Notes under the pieces: generated by a model
What the model was told of the DNA's origin: nothing
The model's database searches: none
What the model saw: the letters and a program-made list of their open reading frames with translations, nothing else
Shown here: in pieces, positions 1 through 7,467 of the stretch
Numbering within the stretch: position 1 is the stretch's first letter
How the letters are laid out: every line of letters begins with the position of its first letter
Position numbers and translations under genes: made by a program
Assembly (NCBI GenBank): GCA_964599885.1
Contig: CAZRHH010000042.1
Span: forward strand, 1-27,562
DNA: 27,562 bases
From: CAZRHH01 sp964599885
Lineage (GTDB): Bacteria > Chloroflexota > Dehalococcoidia > DSTF01 > JACRBR01
Reading direction: 5' to 3'

Positions 1-437
1 CGCTGGCGTGCGACCTGCGCGTCGCGGCGGACGGCGCGGTCTTCACGCTGCCGGACATCGAGACCGGCGCAATCCCGTCGCTGGGTGGCACGCAGCGGCT
101 GCCGCGGCTGATCGGCCGCGGCCAAGCGGCGGCGATGATTCTGCTGGGTGAACCGCTCGACGCGCGGGCGGCGCTGGCGGGTGGGCTCGTCAACGCCGTG
201 GCATCGCCAAGGGAGGTACGGGCAGTCGCCGAGCGTCTCGCGCTGACGATCGCGTCGCGGGGGCCGCTGGCGGTGCGTTACGCGAAGGAGGCGCTGGTGC
301 GCGGGCTGGATCTGCCGCTCGATGCGGCGCTGCGCTACGAGACGGACCTCACCGTCATCCTGCAAACGACCAACGACCGGGCCGAGGGTGTGGCGGCTTT
401 TCTGGAGAAGCGCGCGCCGCGTTTCAGCGGACGGTAA
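1..437 (+). CDS. Enoyl-CoA hydratase/isomerase (crotonase family), C-terminal part
   Basis: The reading frame is open from the window edge (first full codon at position 3), so the start lies outside. The visible 144 residues match the second half of a crotonase: the segment LACDLRVAADGAVFTLPDI, then a GAIPSLGGTQRLPRLIG stretch, which in this family holds the second oxyanion-hole helix and the acidic catalytic region, and then the helical C-terminal domain with GLVNAV and the typical LAVRYAKEAL. Members hydrate trans-2-enoyl-CoA during fatty acid or branched-chain amino acid degradation in the cytoplasm. The substrate cannot be told from this half. A thiolase gene at 2283 could act in the same general pathway but is not in the same operon. 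No terminator is seen after the stop. Confidence 0.9.
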   Translation, partial: LACDLRVAADGAVFTLPDIETGAIPSLGGTQRLPRLIGRGQAAAMILLGEPLDARAALAGGLVNAVASPREVRAVAERLALTIASRGPLAVRYAKEALVRGLDLPLDAALRYETDLTVILQTTNDRAEGVAAFLEKRAPRFSGR

Positions 438-694
438 CGCACCACTCACCCACATGAGGTATCCGCACGCCCGGTAATTCACCAGGTGCCCGTTACTTTT
501 TCTTTGGCGGTGGGGATTCTACTCACGAGCAGCACTCGTTCGCGGCGTCGACCCCATCGCACCGCGAGCGCACTGCTCAATACACGACCGCGATTGCCGG
601 CTGCGGGTCACCCCCATCTCCCGCCGTCGGCAATTGCTTTTTCCGCCTCGCGCTCCTCCGACATGCGCGCTGCGTCTCGATGGTACGGTGGGGC

Positions 695-907
695 ATGCAA
701 CCGGTCACCTCCGACGCCGGGCTCTGCGCCTCGTGCCGGCATGCACGCAGCGTCGCGTCGGCGCGCGGCTCGCAGTTCCTGCTCTGCGCCCGTTCGAAGG
801 ACGATCCCCGCTTCCCGAAGTATCCCCCGTTGCCGGTGATCCGTTGCATCGGCTACGAGCACGGCGACGGCGATGCAGCCGCCGCTGAGAGCGACGGCCT
901 GGAGTGA
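695..907 (+). CDS. Small four-cysteine protein, unknown function
   Basis: A 70-residue protein. Cysteines at about residues 11 and 14 (LCASCRHAR) and at about 31 and 47 suggest a small zinc ribbon or other metal-binding knuckle. The sequence between them (RGSQFLLC, then DPRFPKYPPLPVIRC) looks like a conserved small-protein family rather than random GC-rich coding, but I cannot name the family with certainty. The ATG at 695 is preferred because GGTGGGG lies just upstream. An in-frame ATG at 680 would add five residues. The 257 bases before it (438-694) show no gene or clear promoter. The downstream neighbour is convergent (the methyltransferase remnant ending at 969). Confidence 0.6.
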   Translation: MQPVTSDAGLCASCRHARSVASARGSQFLLCARSKDDPRFPKYPPLPVIRCIGYEHGDGDAAAAESDGLE

Positions 908-968
908 ACCTCGTGGACGCGCGGACGCGGCCCCTGTTGGAGCCGCGGCGACGCCGTCCCTGACGAAC

Positions 969-2061
969 TTACTTTTTGGCGAGGAAGAACTGGTTGAACG
1001 GGTTGTCGATCGGCAGCTTCTCGAAGCTCTTGAAGCCGGCGCTCTCGGCGACCTCGCGGATGTTGGCCGGCCCCATGCAGGCGCCGTAGCCCGCGCCGCC
1101 GGCCGAGAGCGCCGCCGTCATGCACTGCAGCATGCTCACCGAGTAGAACACGCGGCCGACCGGGTTGATGTTCTCGGCGAGATCGTCGCTGACATTCCGG
1201 TTCGGTGATGAACCAGGCGCCGCCGGGCTTCAGCGCACCGTAGATCGACTTCGCAGCGCCCTGCGGATCCACCATGTCGTGCAGCGCGTCGAGCGTTGAG
1301 ATGAGGTCGAAGTCGGCGGTCTGCGGGAGTTCCGTCGATGGCCGTACGTCGAAGGTGGTGTTGCCTCTGACATCCTGTTTGGCGGCGTTGGCGCGCGCCG
1401 CCTCGATGCCGGGCGCGTGATTGTCGCAGCCGATGAACTTCGAGCGCGTACGCCCGCGCGAGCGTGCAGATCGCCTGGCCGCTGCCACAGCCGACATCGG
1501 CCACCTTCGCGCCTTCACGGAGCCGCTGCTCGTAGCCGGTCGCCGGGATCCAGTCCTGCACCAGGAAGTTCACGTAGCCGGGCCGGAAGAAACGTTCGGT
1601 GCAGCGCCCGCCGTCTCGAACGTGTCATTCGTGAAGTCGGAGTACGGGACGCCGCCGCCGTTCTTGAACGCGTCGATGATCCGGGGAAGGTGCGTGAAGT
1701 GGTCGGGGATCATCTGCGCGAAGCCGCCGACGAACGCCGGACTGTCTTCGTCGACGAGCACCGCTGCCTTCGCGGGCGGCAGCGTGAACGTCTTTCGCGT
1801 CGCGTCGTAGTCGATGTAACCCGATGCAGCCATCGCGCCGGTCCATTCGCGGACGTAGCGTTCCTGCAGCCCGCTCTGCGCCGCCAATTCCGCGGCGGTC
1901 ACCGGGCCGGCGGCGGCGAGCGCGCGGAAGAGCCCGAGCCGGTCGCCGACGTACACGTGCGCGGCCGCGAGCGCCGCGCCGAGTTCGCCGACCATCTTGA
2001 ACACGAATTCCATCACTTCTTCCTGCGTGGGCGCCTGGGCGGTTGCTGTTGCGGTGGTCAT
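969..2061 (-). pseudogene. Class I SAM-dependent methyltransferase, broken by three frame changes
   Basis: Read 5' to 3' on the minus strand, one continuous methyltransferase of about 363 residues can be rebuilt across three reading frames. It starts at ATG 2061 (MTTATATAQ, with AAAGGA upstream). An N-terminal winged-helix or dimerisation region follows (GLFRALAAAGPVTAAELA). The frame changes near 1603-1610 (one base missing), giving FFRPGYVNFLVQDW and motif I VADVGCGSGQA. It changes again near 1444-1449 (one extra or two missing bases), giving KFIGCDNHAPG, STLDALHDM and LKPGGAWFITEP. A third change near 1195-1199 (one extra G) restores NPVGRVFYS and the end NPFNQFFLAKK. The layout resembles the Rv2258c-type methyltransferases with an N-terminal helix-turn-helix. 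The protein sequence is well kept between breaks, so the damage is either recent or a set of sequencing errors. Confidence 0.8.
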
Positions 2062-2188
2062 GGTGTGGTCCTTTCGGGATTGACCGCTTGCTGATACGCC
2101 CGACAGTACGCCAACGTTGTGGATCGGTGGTATAAACGCGGTCACAGGCAGCCGGATTCGTCGGCAGCGCACGTTGACGGAGGCTTGA

Positions 2189-2218
2189 TTGACGCTGTTG
2201 CGGGGCGATCCATATACT
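2189..2218 (+). promoter_or_regulatory. Sigma70-like promoter for the thiolase gene
   Basis: TTGACG at 2189-2194 and TATACT at 2213-2218 are separated by 18 bases. The start codon at 2283 lies about 60 bases further on, with GGGAGGGG just before it. Confidence 0.6.
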
Positions 2219-2282
2219 CGATCCCTACCCGCCTTCGTTCTCCGACGACATAAGCAGGGCGCCACCGGGAGGGGTACACCCA

Positions 2283-3455
2283 ATGGAAGAGATCGTTATC
2301 GTCAGTGGCGTCCGCACGCCGATCGGCAAGTTCCAGGGGGCGTACTCGAATACGCCGGCATCCGACCTGGGCGCGATCGTCATTCGGGAAGCGGTCAGCC
2401 GTGCGGGCGTTGGGCCGGACAAGGTTGACCACGTGATCATGGGCTGCGTCGGACAGGTGATGGAGGATGCGTATCTCTCACGCCACGCAGCCGTGAAGGC
2501 GGGGATGCCCGTCGAGATACCGGCGCTCACCGTCAACCGCATCTGCGGCAGCGGGCTTGAAGCGATCAACACGGCGGCGCGCTATATCGAAGCGGGTGAC
2601 GCGACGGTGGTGGTAGCGGGCGGTGCAGAGAATATGACGATGATGCCGTACTACCTGCGTCAGGGCCGTACCGGCTACCGCATGGGCAACGGCACGATCG
2701 AGGACGGCATCCTGCATCTGCTGGGCGACCCGTTCGACAAGGTACACATGGGCATCACGGCCGAGAACCTGGCCGAGAAGTACGAAATCTCACGCCAGGC
2801 GCAGGATGAGATTTCGATGCGGTCGCAGGAGCGCGCCGCGGCCGCGATCGCCGCCGGCAAATTCAAGGACGAGATCATCCCGGTCGAGGTGAAGCAGGGC
2901 AAAGAGACCGTCACCATCGACACGGACGAGCACCCGCGCCAGACGACGCTTGAGGCGCTCGGGAAGCTGCGGCCCGCCTTCAAGGAAGGCGGCATGGTGA
3001 CGGCCGGCAACGCCAGCGGCATCAACGATGGCGCTGCGGCACTCGTCGTGACGTCGGCGACGAAGGCGAAGGAACTGGGGCTGAAGCCGCGGCTCCGTCT
3101 CGTCGCGCGCGGCGAAGCCGGCGTCGAACCATCGATCATGGGCGCCGGGCCGATTCCCGCCGTGCAGAACGCGCTGCGCAAGGCGAACATGACCGTCGAC
3201 CAGATCGACCTCGTCGAGTTAAACGAGGCGTTCGCGTCGGTCGCCGCCGCCTGCAGCACCGTGCTCGGCCTCGACCCGGAGAAGACGAACGTCAACGGCG
3301 GCGCGATCGCGCTTGGCCACCCCGTCGGCGCGACGGGAGCGATTCTGACCGTGAAGCTGATGCACGAGATGGAGCGGCGCAACGTGCGCTACGGCCTCGT
3401 CAGCCTGTGCATCGGCGGCGGCCAGGGTATTGCGACGATCTTCGAGCGCGTGTAG
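2283..3455 (+). CDS. Acetyl-CoA acetyltransferase (thiolase)
   Basis: A 390-residue protein, the usual length for a biosynthetic or degradative thiolase. It condenses two acetyl-CoA to acetoacetyl-CoA, or cleaves 3-ketoacyl-CoA, in the cytoplasm. All three catalytic elements are present: the nucleophile Cys88 in RICGSG, His346 in GHPVGATGA and Cys376 in SLCIGGGQG. The NEAFA motif (VELNEAFASV) is also intact. The N-terminal VIVSGVRTPIGKFQGA is typical of AtoB/PhaA-like proteins. The ATG at 2283 is chosen because GGGAGGGG lies about ten bases upstream and homology begins at this methionine. It has its own promoter (2189-2218) and a hairpin terminator right after the gene, so it looks monocistronic. 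Whether it serves fatty acid oxidation or the mevalonate/polyhydroxyalkanoate route cannot be read from the context. Confidence 0.95.
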   Translation: MEEIVIVSGVRTPIGKFQGAYSNTPASDLGAIVIREAVSRAGVGPDKVDHVIMGCVGQVMEDAYLSRHAAVKAGMPVEIPALTVNRICGSGLEAINTAARYIEAGDATVVVAGGAENMTMMPYYLRQGRTGYRMGNGTIEDGILHLLGDPFDKVHMGITAENLAEKYEISRQAQDEISMRSQERAAAAIAAGKFKDEIIPVEVKQGKETVTIDTDEHPRQTTLEALGKLRPAFKEGGMVTAGNASGINDGAAALVVTSATKAKELGLKPRLRLVARGEAGVEPSIMGAGPIPAVQNALRKANMTVDQIDLVELNEAFASVAAACSTVLGLDPEKTNVNGGAIALGHPVGATGAILTVKLMHEMERRNVRYGLVSLCIGGGQGIATIFERV

Positions 3456-3480
3456 ACGCGCGACACCAGCGCACGGCGCG

Positions 3481-3512
3481 AGAGACGGACCGACAGGGGT
3501 CCGTTTCTTGTT
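3481..3512 (+). terminator. Rho-independent terminator after thiolase
   Basis: The arms 3481-3491 and 3498-3508 pair around the loop GACAGG. The core CGGACC/GGTCCG is perfect and the outer pairs are mostly A-T with one G-U. The 3' arm runs into the T-rich TTTCTTGTT. It sits 26 bases after the thiolase stop. Confidence 0.75.
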
Positions 3513-3685
3513 ATGTCGTCTAGCTAGGTGCAAAACGCCCATAAAGCGAGCACGTGAAAATTCTTCTGTGAAGACTGATCAGTCGGTTTATTCTTGGCCG
3601 TATTTAGCTTCAAATTTCAGGCGTAGACGTGTTAAATCGCCCGGCGATCTGAGCCGATTTGAAGCTGGCTATCCTCCTTTTCGGC
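3513..3685. other. Structured, AT-richer intergenic region; candidate operator or leader RNA
   Basis: No gene is seen between 3456 and 3812. The stretch is visibly more AT-rich than its neighbours. It holds a perfect 12-base palindrome, GACTGATCAGTC, at 3573-3584. It also holds a 10-base perfect inverted repeat, AGCTTCAAAT (3606-3615) against ATTTGAAGCT (3657-3666). The latter encloses a smaller stem, ATCGC/GCGAT (3636-3640 and 3644-3648). These could be a DNA operator upstream of the promoter at 3686, or a folded RNA if transcription starts further left. I looked for the c-di-AMP (ydaO) riboswitch often found before cell-wall enzymes and could not recognise its conserved core. Confidence 0.4.
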
Positions 3686-3713
3686 TTGATCTCGCTTCCC
3701 TCGGGGTTATACT
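3686..3713 (+). promoter_or_regulatory. Sigma70-like promoter for the barrel-domain membrane protein
   Basis: TTGATC at 3686-3691 and TATACT at 3708-3713 are separated by 16 bases. The ribosome site AAGGAGGG at 3800-3807 lies about 87 bases further on. Confidence 0.5.
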
Positions 3714-3812
3714 CCGCCTGTTTGTGCCAGCATTCACGGATGGCATTCAGCCGCGGCGCACGGCGCCCGGCCACCAACATTGAACCCCGCCCACGGATTA
3801 AGGAGGGACTAT

Positions 3813-4733
3813 CTGAGTTACCGAGGACTCGTTGCAGGCGCCAGAGCGGCCGTCATGGTCGCTGGTACCGCCGCGGCGGTAGGCGTGGCGCTCGCAAACG
3901 ACCGAAGGCTCACAACGGCCTTGGTCGAAGCATCTCCCGCACCACCCCGGCGTCAATCAGGACTCGTGCGCACGAGTAGTGCGCCGGTGGGAGCGTTCCC
4001 CCCTCTGCCGGAAGGCGTGCGTACGTTCCTCGCCCGACGCTTGGGTGTAGCAACGCTGCTGGCGATCGCCGGCATCGTACTCGCAGCATCACTTCCCGCA
4101 CTCACGGCACTCGCCATGGACGTGCGATCGTCATCATCGACGACGATGGGGACGTCGCTCGGTCCGCCCAACGAATTGCGCGCCGCTTCGGGCGTGACGG
4201 GCAACTGGGAGCGTTCGTACAGCATGTCGGTACCGCCGGCGGCGGACATCGGTTCGATCGCGCTCGCGGCGGCAATGGAACAGCAGAAGCTTGAGGATGG
4301 CATCCGTGCCATCGCCGCTCATCGCGATGCGGAAGCGGCGAAGGCGGCACAGGCGGCCACGGCGCGCACGGCGCCGCGTGCAAGTGCCGGCGGTCCCGTG
4401 TACAGCGCCAACAGGGCGTCCGGATATGCGGTCGGAACCATCCTGCCGGCACGCATCACGGTCTACGGCTGCACTGGCCCGGGTGGCGGCTTCTGCGGCA
4501 ACATGGCAAGCGGTGTCCGTGTCTTCGAAGGCGCGGCGGCGTGCAGCCCCGACCTGCCGTTCGGCACGAAGATCCGGATCATCGGCGACCCGACGGGCCG
4601 CACGTACGAGTGCCTCGACCGGGGCGCGCTCAAGACGACGTGGGTGGACGTGTTCTTCAACGACACGTCGGCCGGCATCCGCTGGGCGGGCCTGCTCGGC
4701 GGCACGACGGCGAACATCGAGATCGTGAACTAG
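3813..4733 (+). CDS. Membrane-anchored protein with C-terminal barrel (3D/RlpA-like) domain
   Basis: About 306 residues. An N-terminal cytoplasmic part is followed by a hydrophobic segment (VATLLAIAGIVLAASLPALTALA) that probably anchors or exports the protein. Then come a low-complexity Ala-rich linker and, over about the last 100 residues, a cysteine-containing domain with PARITVYGCTGPGGGFCG, LPFGTKIRIIG and a late WVDVFFND. The order 'short strand, G-x-G-x-x-x-G-x-x, LPxGTxI, D' resembles double-psi beta-barrel domains of the 3D and RlpA type that act on peptidoglycan, but the match is loose. The start is unusual: the only strong ribosome site (AAGGAGGG, 3800-3807) sits six bases before an in-frame CTG at 3813. 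A TTG at 3780 (317 residues) and an ATG at 3855 are alternatives. A promoter lies at 3686 and a strong terminator follows, so the gene stands alone. Confidence 0.6.
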   Translation: MSYRGLVAGARAAVMVAGTAAAVGVALANDRRLTTALVEASPAPPRRQSGLVRTSSAPVGAFPPLPEGVRTFLARRLGVATLLAIAGIVLAASLPALTALAMDVRSSSSTTMGTSLGPPNELRAASGVTGNWERSYSMSVPPAADIGSIALAAAMEQQKLEDGIRAIAAHRDAEAAKAAQAATARTAPRASAGGPVYSANRASGYAVGTILPARITVYGCTGPGGGFCGNMASGVRVFEGAAACSPDLPFGTKIRIIGDPTGRTYECLDRGALKTTWVDVFFNDTSAGIRWAGLLGGTTANIEIVN

Positions 4734-4760
4734 AAGCGCTCGCCGCGGCGAGTTCAAGGG

Positions 4761-4803
4761 CAAAGCAGTGGGCCGGACTTGTGTCCGGCCTTCTGCTTTT
4801 TCC
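4761..4803 (+). terminator. Strong Rho-independent terminator
   Basis: GGCCGGAC (4771-4778) pairs with GTCCGGCC (4783-4790) around TTGT. The pairing is extended by AAGCAG (4763-4768) against CTGCTT (4793-4798), leaving small internal mismatches, and runs into TTTTTCC. It closes the gene ending at 4733 and rules out translation starts proposed inside it for the next gene. Confidence 0.85.
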
Positions 4804-4851
4804 TGCATCGTCAACGGAAACGGACTGAAACGCCGCTGCTACTACGCGGTA

Positions 4852-4875
4852 GGGGCGGACCCACGTGTCCGCCCC
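4852..4875. repeat. REP-like hairpin (GGGGCGGAC ... GTCCGCCCC)
   Basis: Perfect 9-base arms around the six-base loop CCACGT, preceded by GTA. Short intergenic hairpins of this kind are common dispersed elements in GC-rich genomes. There is no T-tract after it, so it is not a classic terminator. Only one copy with this arm sequence is in the window. Confidence 0.55.
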
Positions 4876-4876
4876 G

Positions 4877-4890
4877 GTATCGTACGATAC
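4877..4890. repeat. Perfect 14-base palindrome
   Basis: GTATCGTACGATAC reads the same on both strands. It lies between the REP-like hairpin and the heptamer repeats, about 76 bases before the DNA glycosylase start. It could be a protein binding site for that gene or part of the repeat cluster. Confidence 0.45.
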
Positions 4891-4892
4891 AC

Positions 4893-4954
4893 CCCCGCTT
4901 CCCGCTTCCCGCTTCGCGCCTCGCGCCTCGCGCCTCGCGCATCGCGCCTCGCGT
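4893..4954. repeat. Tandem heptamer repeats (TTCCCGC, then TCGCGCC)
   Basis: Two or more units of CTTCCCG are followed by about five units of CGCGCCT, one with an A substitution (CGCATCG). An in-frame opening through the repeat makes the next gene look longer than it is. A short piece of the same type (CTTCCCGCTTCGCC) recurs near 7299, also between genes. Confidence 0.7.
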
Positions 4955-4965
4955 TATCCTGCGCC

Positions 4966-5718
4966 GTGCCAGCACCACAACCGAAACGCAAGCGCGCACC
5001 GAGGCCGCACAAACCGCACGCGAACGTCGCGCGCATTCCGGAGATCATCGCGCGACTTGATGCGGTGTACGGGATCCCGGAGTGGCGACCGCACGGCGAC
5101 CCCGTCGCCGAGCTGGTGCTGACGATTCTCTCGCAGAACACGGCCGACTCCAATTCGGGCCGCGCGTTCGCGCGCCTTCTGGCGGCGTTTCCGACGTGGG
5201 AGGCCGTCGCGCAGGCGCCGCTCCCGGACGTAATCGCGGCGATCCAGCCGGGCGGGCTGGCGCCGACGAAGTCGCCGCGCATCCAGGCCGCGCTGCGCGA
5301 CATCGAGGAGCGCACCGGCGGCTACGATCTGTCGTTTCTCGGCGAGATGCCGTTCGAGGAGGCGCGCGCGTGGCTGCGAAGCCTGCACGGCGTCGGCCCA
5401 AAGACGGTGGCCTGCGTGCTGATGTTCGCGCTGGGCCGCCCGGCGATGCCCGTCGATACGCACGTCTTCCGCGTGGCGATGCGGCTGGCGCTCATCCCTG
5501 CCCGCGCCGGCAAGGCGGCGATGACGCCGGAGAAGGCGCACGTATTGCTGGAAGCGATGGTGGCGCCGGACGAGTTCTACGCGTTCCACATCGGCCTGAT
5601 CAAGCACGGACGGCGGGTGTGCGTGGCGCAGCGGCCGCGGTGTCCGGAGTGCGTGCTCGTCGAGATGTGCCCGAGCGCGCGGGTGTTTCATCCGGAGCTT
5701 CTTGAGGCACCCCAATGA
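4966..5718 (+). CDS. Endonuclease III-type DNA glycosylase (HhH-GPD, [4Fe-4S])
   Basis: About 250 residues from the GTG at 4966; the frame stays open upstream only through a terminator and tandem repeats. The N-terminus is basic (PQPKRKRAPRPHKPH). The glycosylase fold begins at VAELVLTILSQNTADSNSGRAF, where endonuclease III has LLSAQATD. The helix-hairpin-helix LHGVGPKTVACVLMFAL contains the lysine in the position of the catalytic Lys. It is followed by PVDTHVFRVAMRL, which carries the conserved catalytic aspartate. Near the C-terminus a C-X6-C-X2-C-X5-C array (RVCVAQRPRCPECVLVEMC) is the iron-sulfur loop. The enzyme should remove oxidised pyrimidines and nick the abasic site in base excision repair. 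Both key residues present point to a bifunctional glycosylase/lyase. It is the only gene between a terminator and the next promoter. Confidence 0.88.
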   Translation: MPAPQPKRKRAPRPHKPHANVARIPEIIARLDAVYGIPEWRPHGDPVAELVLTILSQNTADSNSGRAFARLLAAFPTWEAVAQAPLPDVIAAIQPGGLAPTKSPRIQAALRDIEERTGGYDLSFLGEMPFEEARAWLRSLHGVGPKTVACVLMFALGRPAMPVDTHVFRVAMRLALIPARAGKAAMTPEKAHVLLEAMVAPDEFYAFHIGLIKHGRRVCVAQRPRCPECVLVEMCPSARVFHPELLEAPQ

Positions 5719-5741
5719 AAATCCTCTCCGATTCGCGGTCG

Positions 5742-5770
5742 TTGCCTCACAAGCGACGCAAGCGTAGACT
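5742..5770 (+). promoter_or_regulatory. Sigma70-like promoter for the nuclease-like gene
   Basis: TTGCCT at 5742-5747 and TAGACT at 5765-5770 are separated by 17 bases. The ribosome site AAGGAGG at 5783-5789 lies close behind, giving a very short leader. Confidence 0.6.
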
Positions 5771-5794
5771 CGGCGTTACCTGAAGGAGGGCCAG

Positions 5795-7273
5795 ATGAGC
5801 ATGGCAAGGGCCGACGGACTGGTCGACGGCGAGGAGAGTTGGCAACCCGCGCGTCTCATCCCCACATCCGGGATCAAAGGCGTCGACGAGCAAGAGAAGC
5901 GCGCGACCTCAGCACTACTTTCCGTGATGATGGCCGTGCCGGAGTTCTCACGTGCGCTCCTCAAGAAGGCGGATGCTCCTGCCGGTCAACTCAAGACGTA
6001 CATCGAACCGGAGTTCAAGCTGGAATCCGGCCACAAGATACGACCCGACGGCGCCCTCATCGTCCGTCGTGGTTCTACGTTGTGGAAGGCGTTGGTTGAA
6101 GTAAAGACCAGCACGCATGAGCTCCGCGTTGACCAGATCGAGTCCTACCTCGACCTCGCTCGTGATCAGTCTTTCGACGCCGTGATCACGATTTCAAACC
6201 AGCTTTCCGCAACCACCTCTGAGCACCCCTTGGCGATAGACAGGAAGAAGACGAGAAAGACGGGCTTATTTCATTGGTCGTGGGTCGAGGTTCTTACGGA
6301 AGCGGTCGTGCAGCGCGACCACAAGGGGATCAGCGATCCAGACCAGGCGTGGATACTGGCCGAACTCATCTCATATTTGAAGCATCCCCAATCGGGAGCC
6401 ATGCAGTTCCAGGACATGGGGCCGCATTGGGTTACCGTGCGCGAGTCGGCGCGAGATGGCCTGCTTCGCGCGCAAGACGCTGGCGTAACCGAGGTCGTGA
6501 CCAAGTGGGATCAATTCATCCGATACCTGTGCTTACACCTAGCGGGCGATCTTGGTGTAGAGGTCACTCAGGTACTCGGGAAGCAGGAACGAGACGACCC
6601 GGCGGCCCGCAAGCAAGCGCTGGTTCGACAGCTGCTTCAAACCAAGTCGCTATCCGGAACCATCCGAGTCAAGAACGCCGTGAGTCCGATAGAACTCACA
6701 GCGGATCTAAGCGCGCGTACGACGACCGCGTCGCTCCAAATCGAGGCACCATCGGACGGGCGCCCGCTGACGAGGGTGAACTGGATCGCTCGCCAGTTGA
6801 AGGATGCCCCTGACCGAATTCTTGTGGCGTCCACGTTCTCAGGAGTGCGCGAAGCCAACTCGGCGCGGCTCTTAGACATGCGCTCGGACCCGGGAGTTCT
6901 GCTGCTCGCCGACAAGCAACGGGCGCCACGGCTGTTCACGATTTCGCTTATGAAAGAGATGGGCACGAAGCGAAGCGGGGTAAGCGGATCGTTCATCGGC
7001 GAAGCGACCGAGCTTCTTCTGTCGTTCTATCGATCCGTAGTCCAAGGGCTACGACCGTACTCCTCCGTCGCCCCCAGGCTCCCGGCAGTGCGGGACGCCA
7101 CGGACACCGCCATGCAACGCGACAACGTCGTCGAGCAGACCGCAGACATCGAGGCCGTTATCGCAAGTCAAAGCGTGAGCGCCGATGGAGCGGAGGCCCC
7201 CGCCTCTGCTCTCGCCACTGACCCTACCTCCGACGAGGGCGATGGGGACGCGGTCAACTCGACTAGGTCGTAA
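5795..7273 (+). CDS. Protein with PD-(D/E)XK nuclease-like N-terminal domain, function unknown
   Basis: A 492-residue protein starting at ATG 5795, six bases after AAGGAGGG. Residues 68-125 read as a restriction-endonuclease-like core: Glu71/Glu73, then Asp85 in KIRPDGALIV, then Glu102-x-Lys104 in ALVEVKT, followed by a helix with Gln114 and Tyr118 (VDQIESYLDLAR), the spacing seen in RecB-type nucleases. The central and C-terminal parts (residues 200-430) show no domain I recognise. The last 60 residues are low-complexity and acidic, probably disordered. The opening WQPARLIPTSGIKGVDEQEKRATSALL looks like a defined family signature. Possible roles are DNA repair or defence against foreign DNA, but no methylase, helicase or other partner sits next to it. 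It has its own promoter, and neither flank shows mobile-element genes. Confidence 0.65.
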   Translation: MSMARADGLVDGEESWQPARLIPTSGIKGVDEQEKRATSALLSVMMAVPEFSRALLKKADAPAGQLKTYIEPEFKLESGHKIRPDGALIVRRGSTLWKALVEVKTSTHELRVDQIESYLDLARDQSFDAVITISNQLSATTSEHPLAIDRKKTRKTGLFHWSWVEVLTEAVVQRDHKGISDPDQAWILAELISYLKHPQSGAMQFQDMGPHWVTVRESARDGLLRAQDAGVTEVVTKWDQFIRYLCLHLAGDLGVEVTQVLGKQERDDPAARKQALVRQLLQTKSLSGTIRVKNAVSPIELTADLSARTTTASLQIEAPSDGRPLTRVNWIARQLKDAPDRILVASTFSGVREANSARLLDMRSDPGVLLLADKQRAPRLFTISLMKEMGTKRSGVSGSFIGEATELLLSFYRSVVQGLRPYSSVAPRLPAVRDATDTAMQRDNVVEQTADIEAVIASQSVSADGAEAPASALATDPTSDEGDGDAVNSTRS

Positions 7274-7378
7274 CCTTATTCCCGACGTGCCCTCTCGCTT
7301 CCCGCTTCGCCTATTGTTGACGCTCGCTGATGATCGTATCCTGTACCACGGTCTGAGATGGCACTGACGCCCGCGCGC

Positions 7379-7408
7379 TTGACGCCTTATGCATCGACCT
7401 GCAATAAT
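7379..7408 (+). promoter_or_regulatory. Promoter of the sulfite reductase gene
   Basis: TTGACG at 7379-7384, an 18-base spacer, and AATAAT at 7403-7408. The architecture is the same as that of the Rrf2 promoter at 15819: N18 spacer and the same element directly downstream. Confidence 0.65.
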
Positions 7409-7437
7409 GTTGACTAAGTTGATTGACTTTCCGGGAC
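7409..7437 (+). promoter_or_regulatory. Putative Rrf2/CymR-type operator, copy 1
   Basis: The element begins with GTTGA at 7409-7413. After nine bases it continues TTGACTTTCCGG (7423-7434), then GAC. It directly follows the -10 box, so it covers the expected transcription start. The same pattern, GTTGA-N9-TTNACTTTCNGG, occurs once more, in front of the Rrf2 regulator gene (15850-15877), at nearly the same distance from the -10. A bound repressor here would block transcription. Within this copy GTTGA also occurs twice as a direct repeat. Confidence 0.6.
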
Positions 7438-7467
7438 ACGACACATCAGTCGCTTCGGAGGCACGCC

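Noticed and set aside
486..839. Open frames on both strands between the crotonase end and the small Cys protein
   Set aside because: Arg/Pro/Ser-rich composition typical of GC-rich shadow frames, no ribosome site and no recognisable motif.
1417..2094. Plus-strand open frame opposite the methyltransferase
   Set aside because: Arg-rich shadow of the minus-strand gene, which carries clear SAM-binding motifs.
4768..4965. N-terminal extension of the DNA glycosylase
   Set aside because: It runs through a terminator and tandem repeats; the GTG at 4966 fits the family start.
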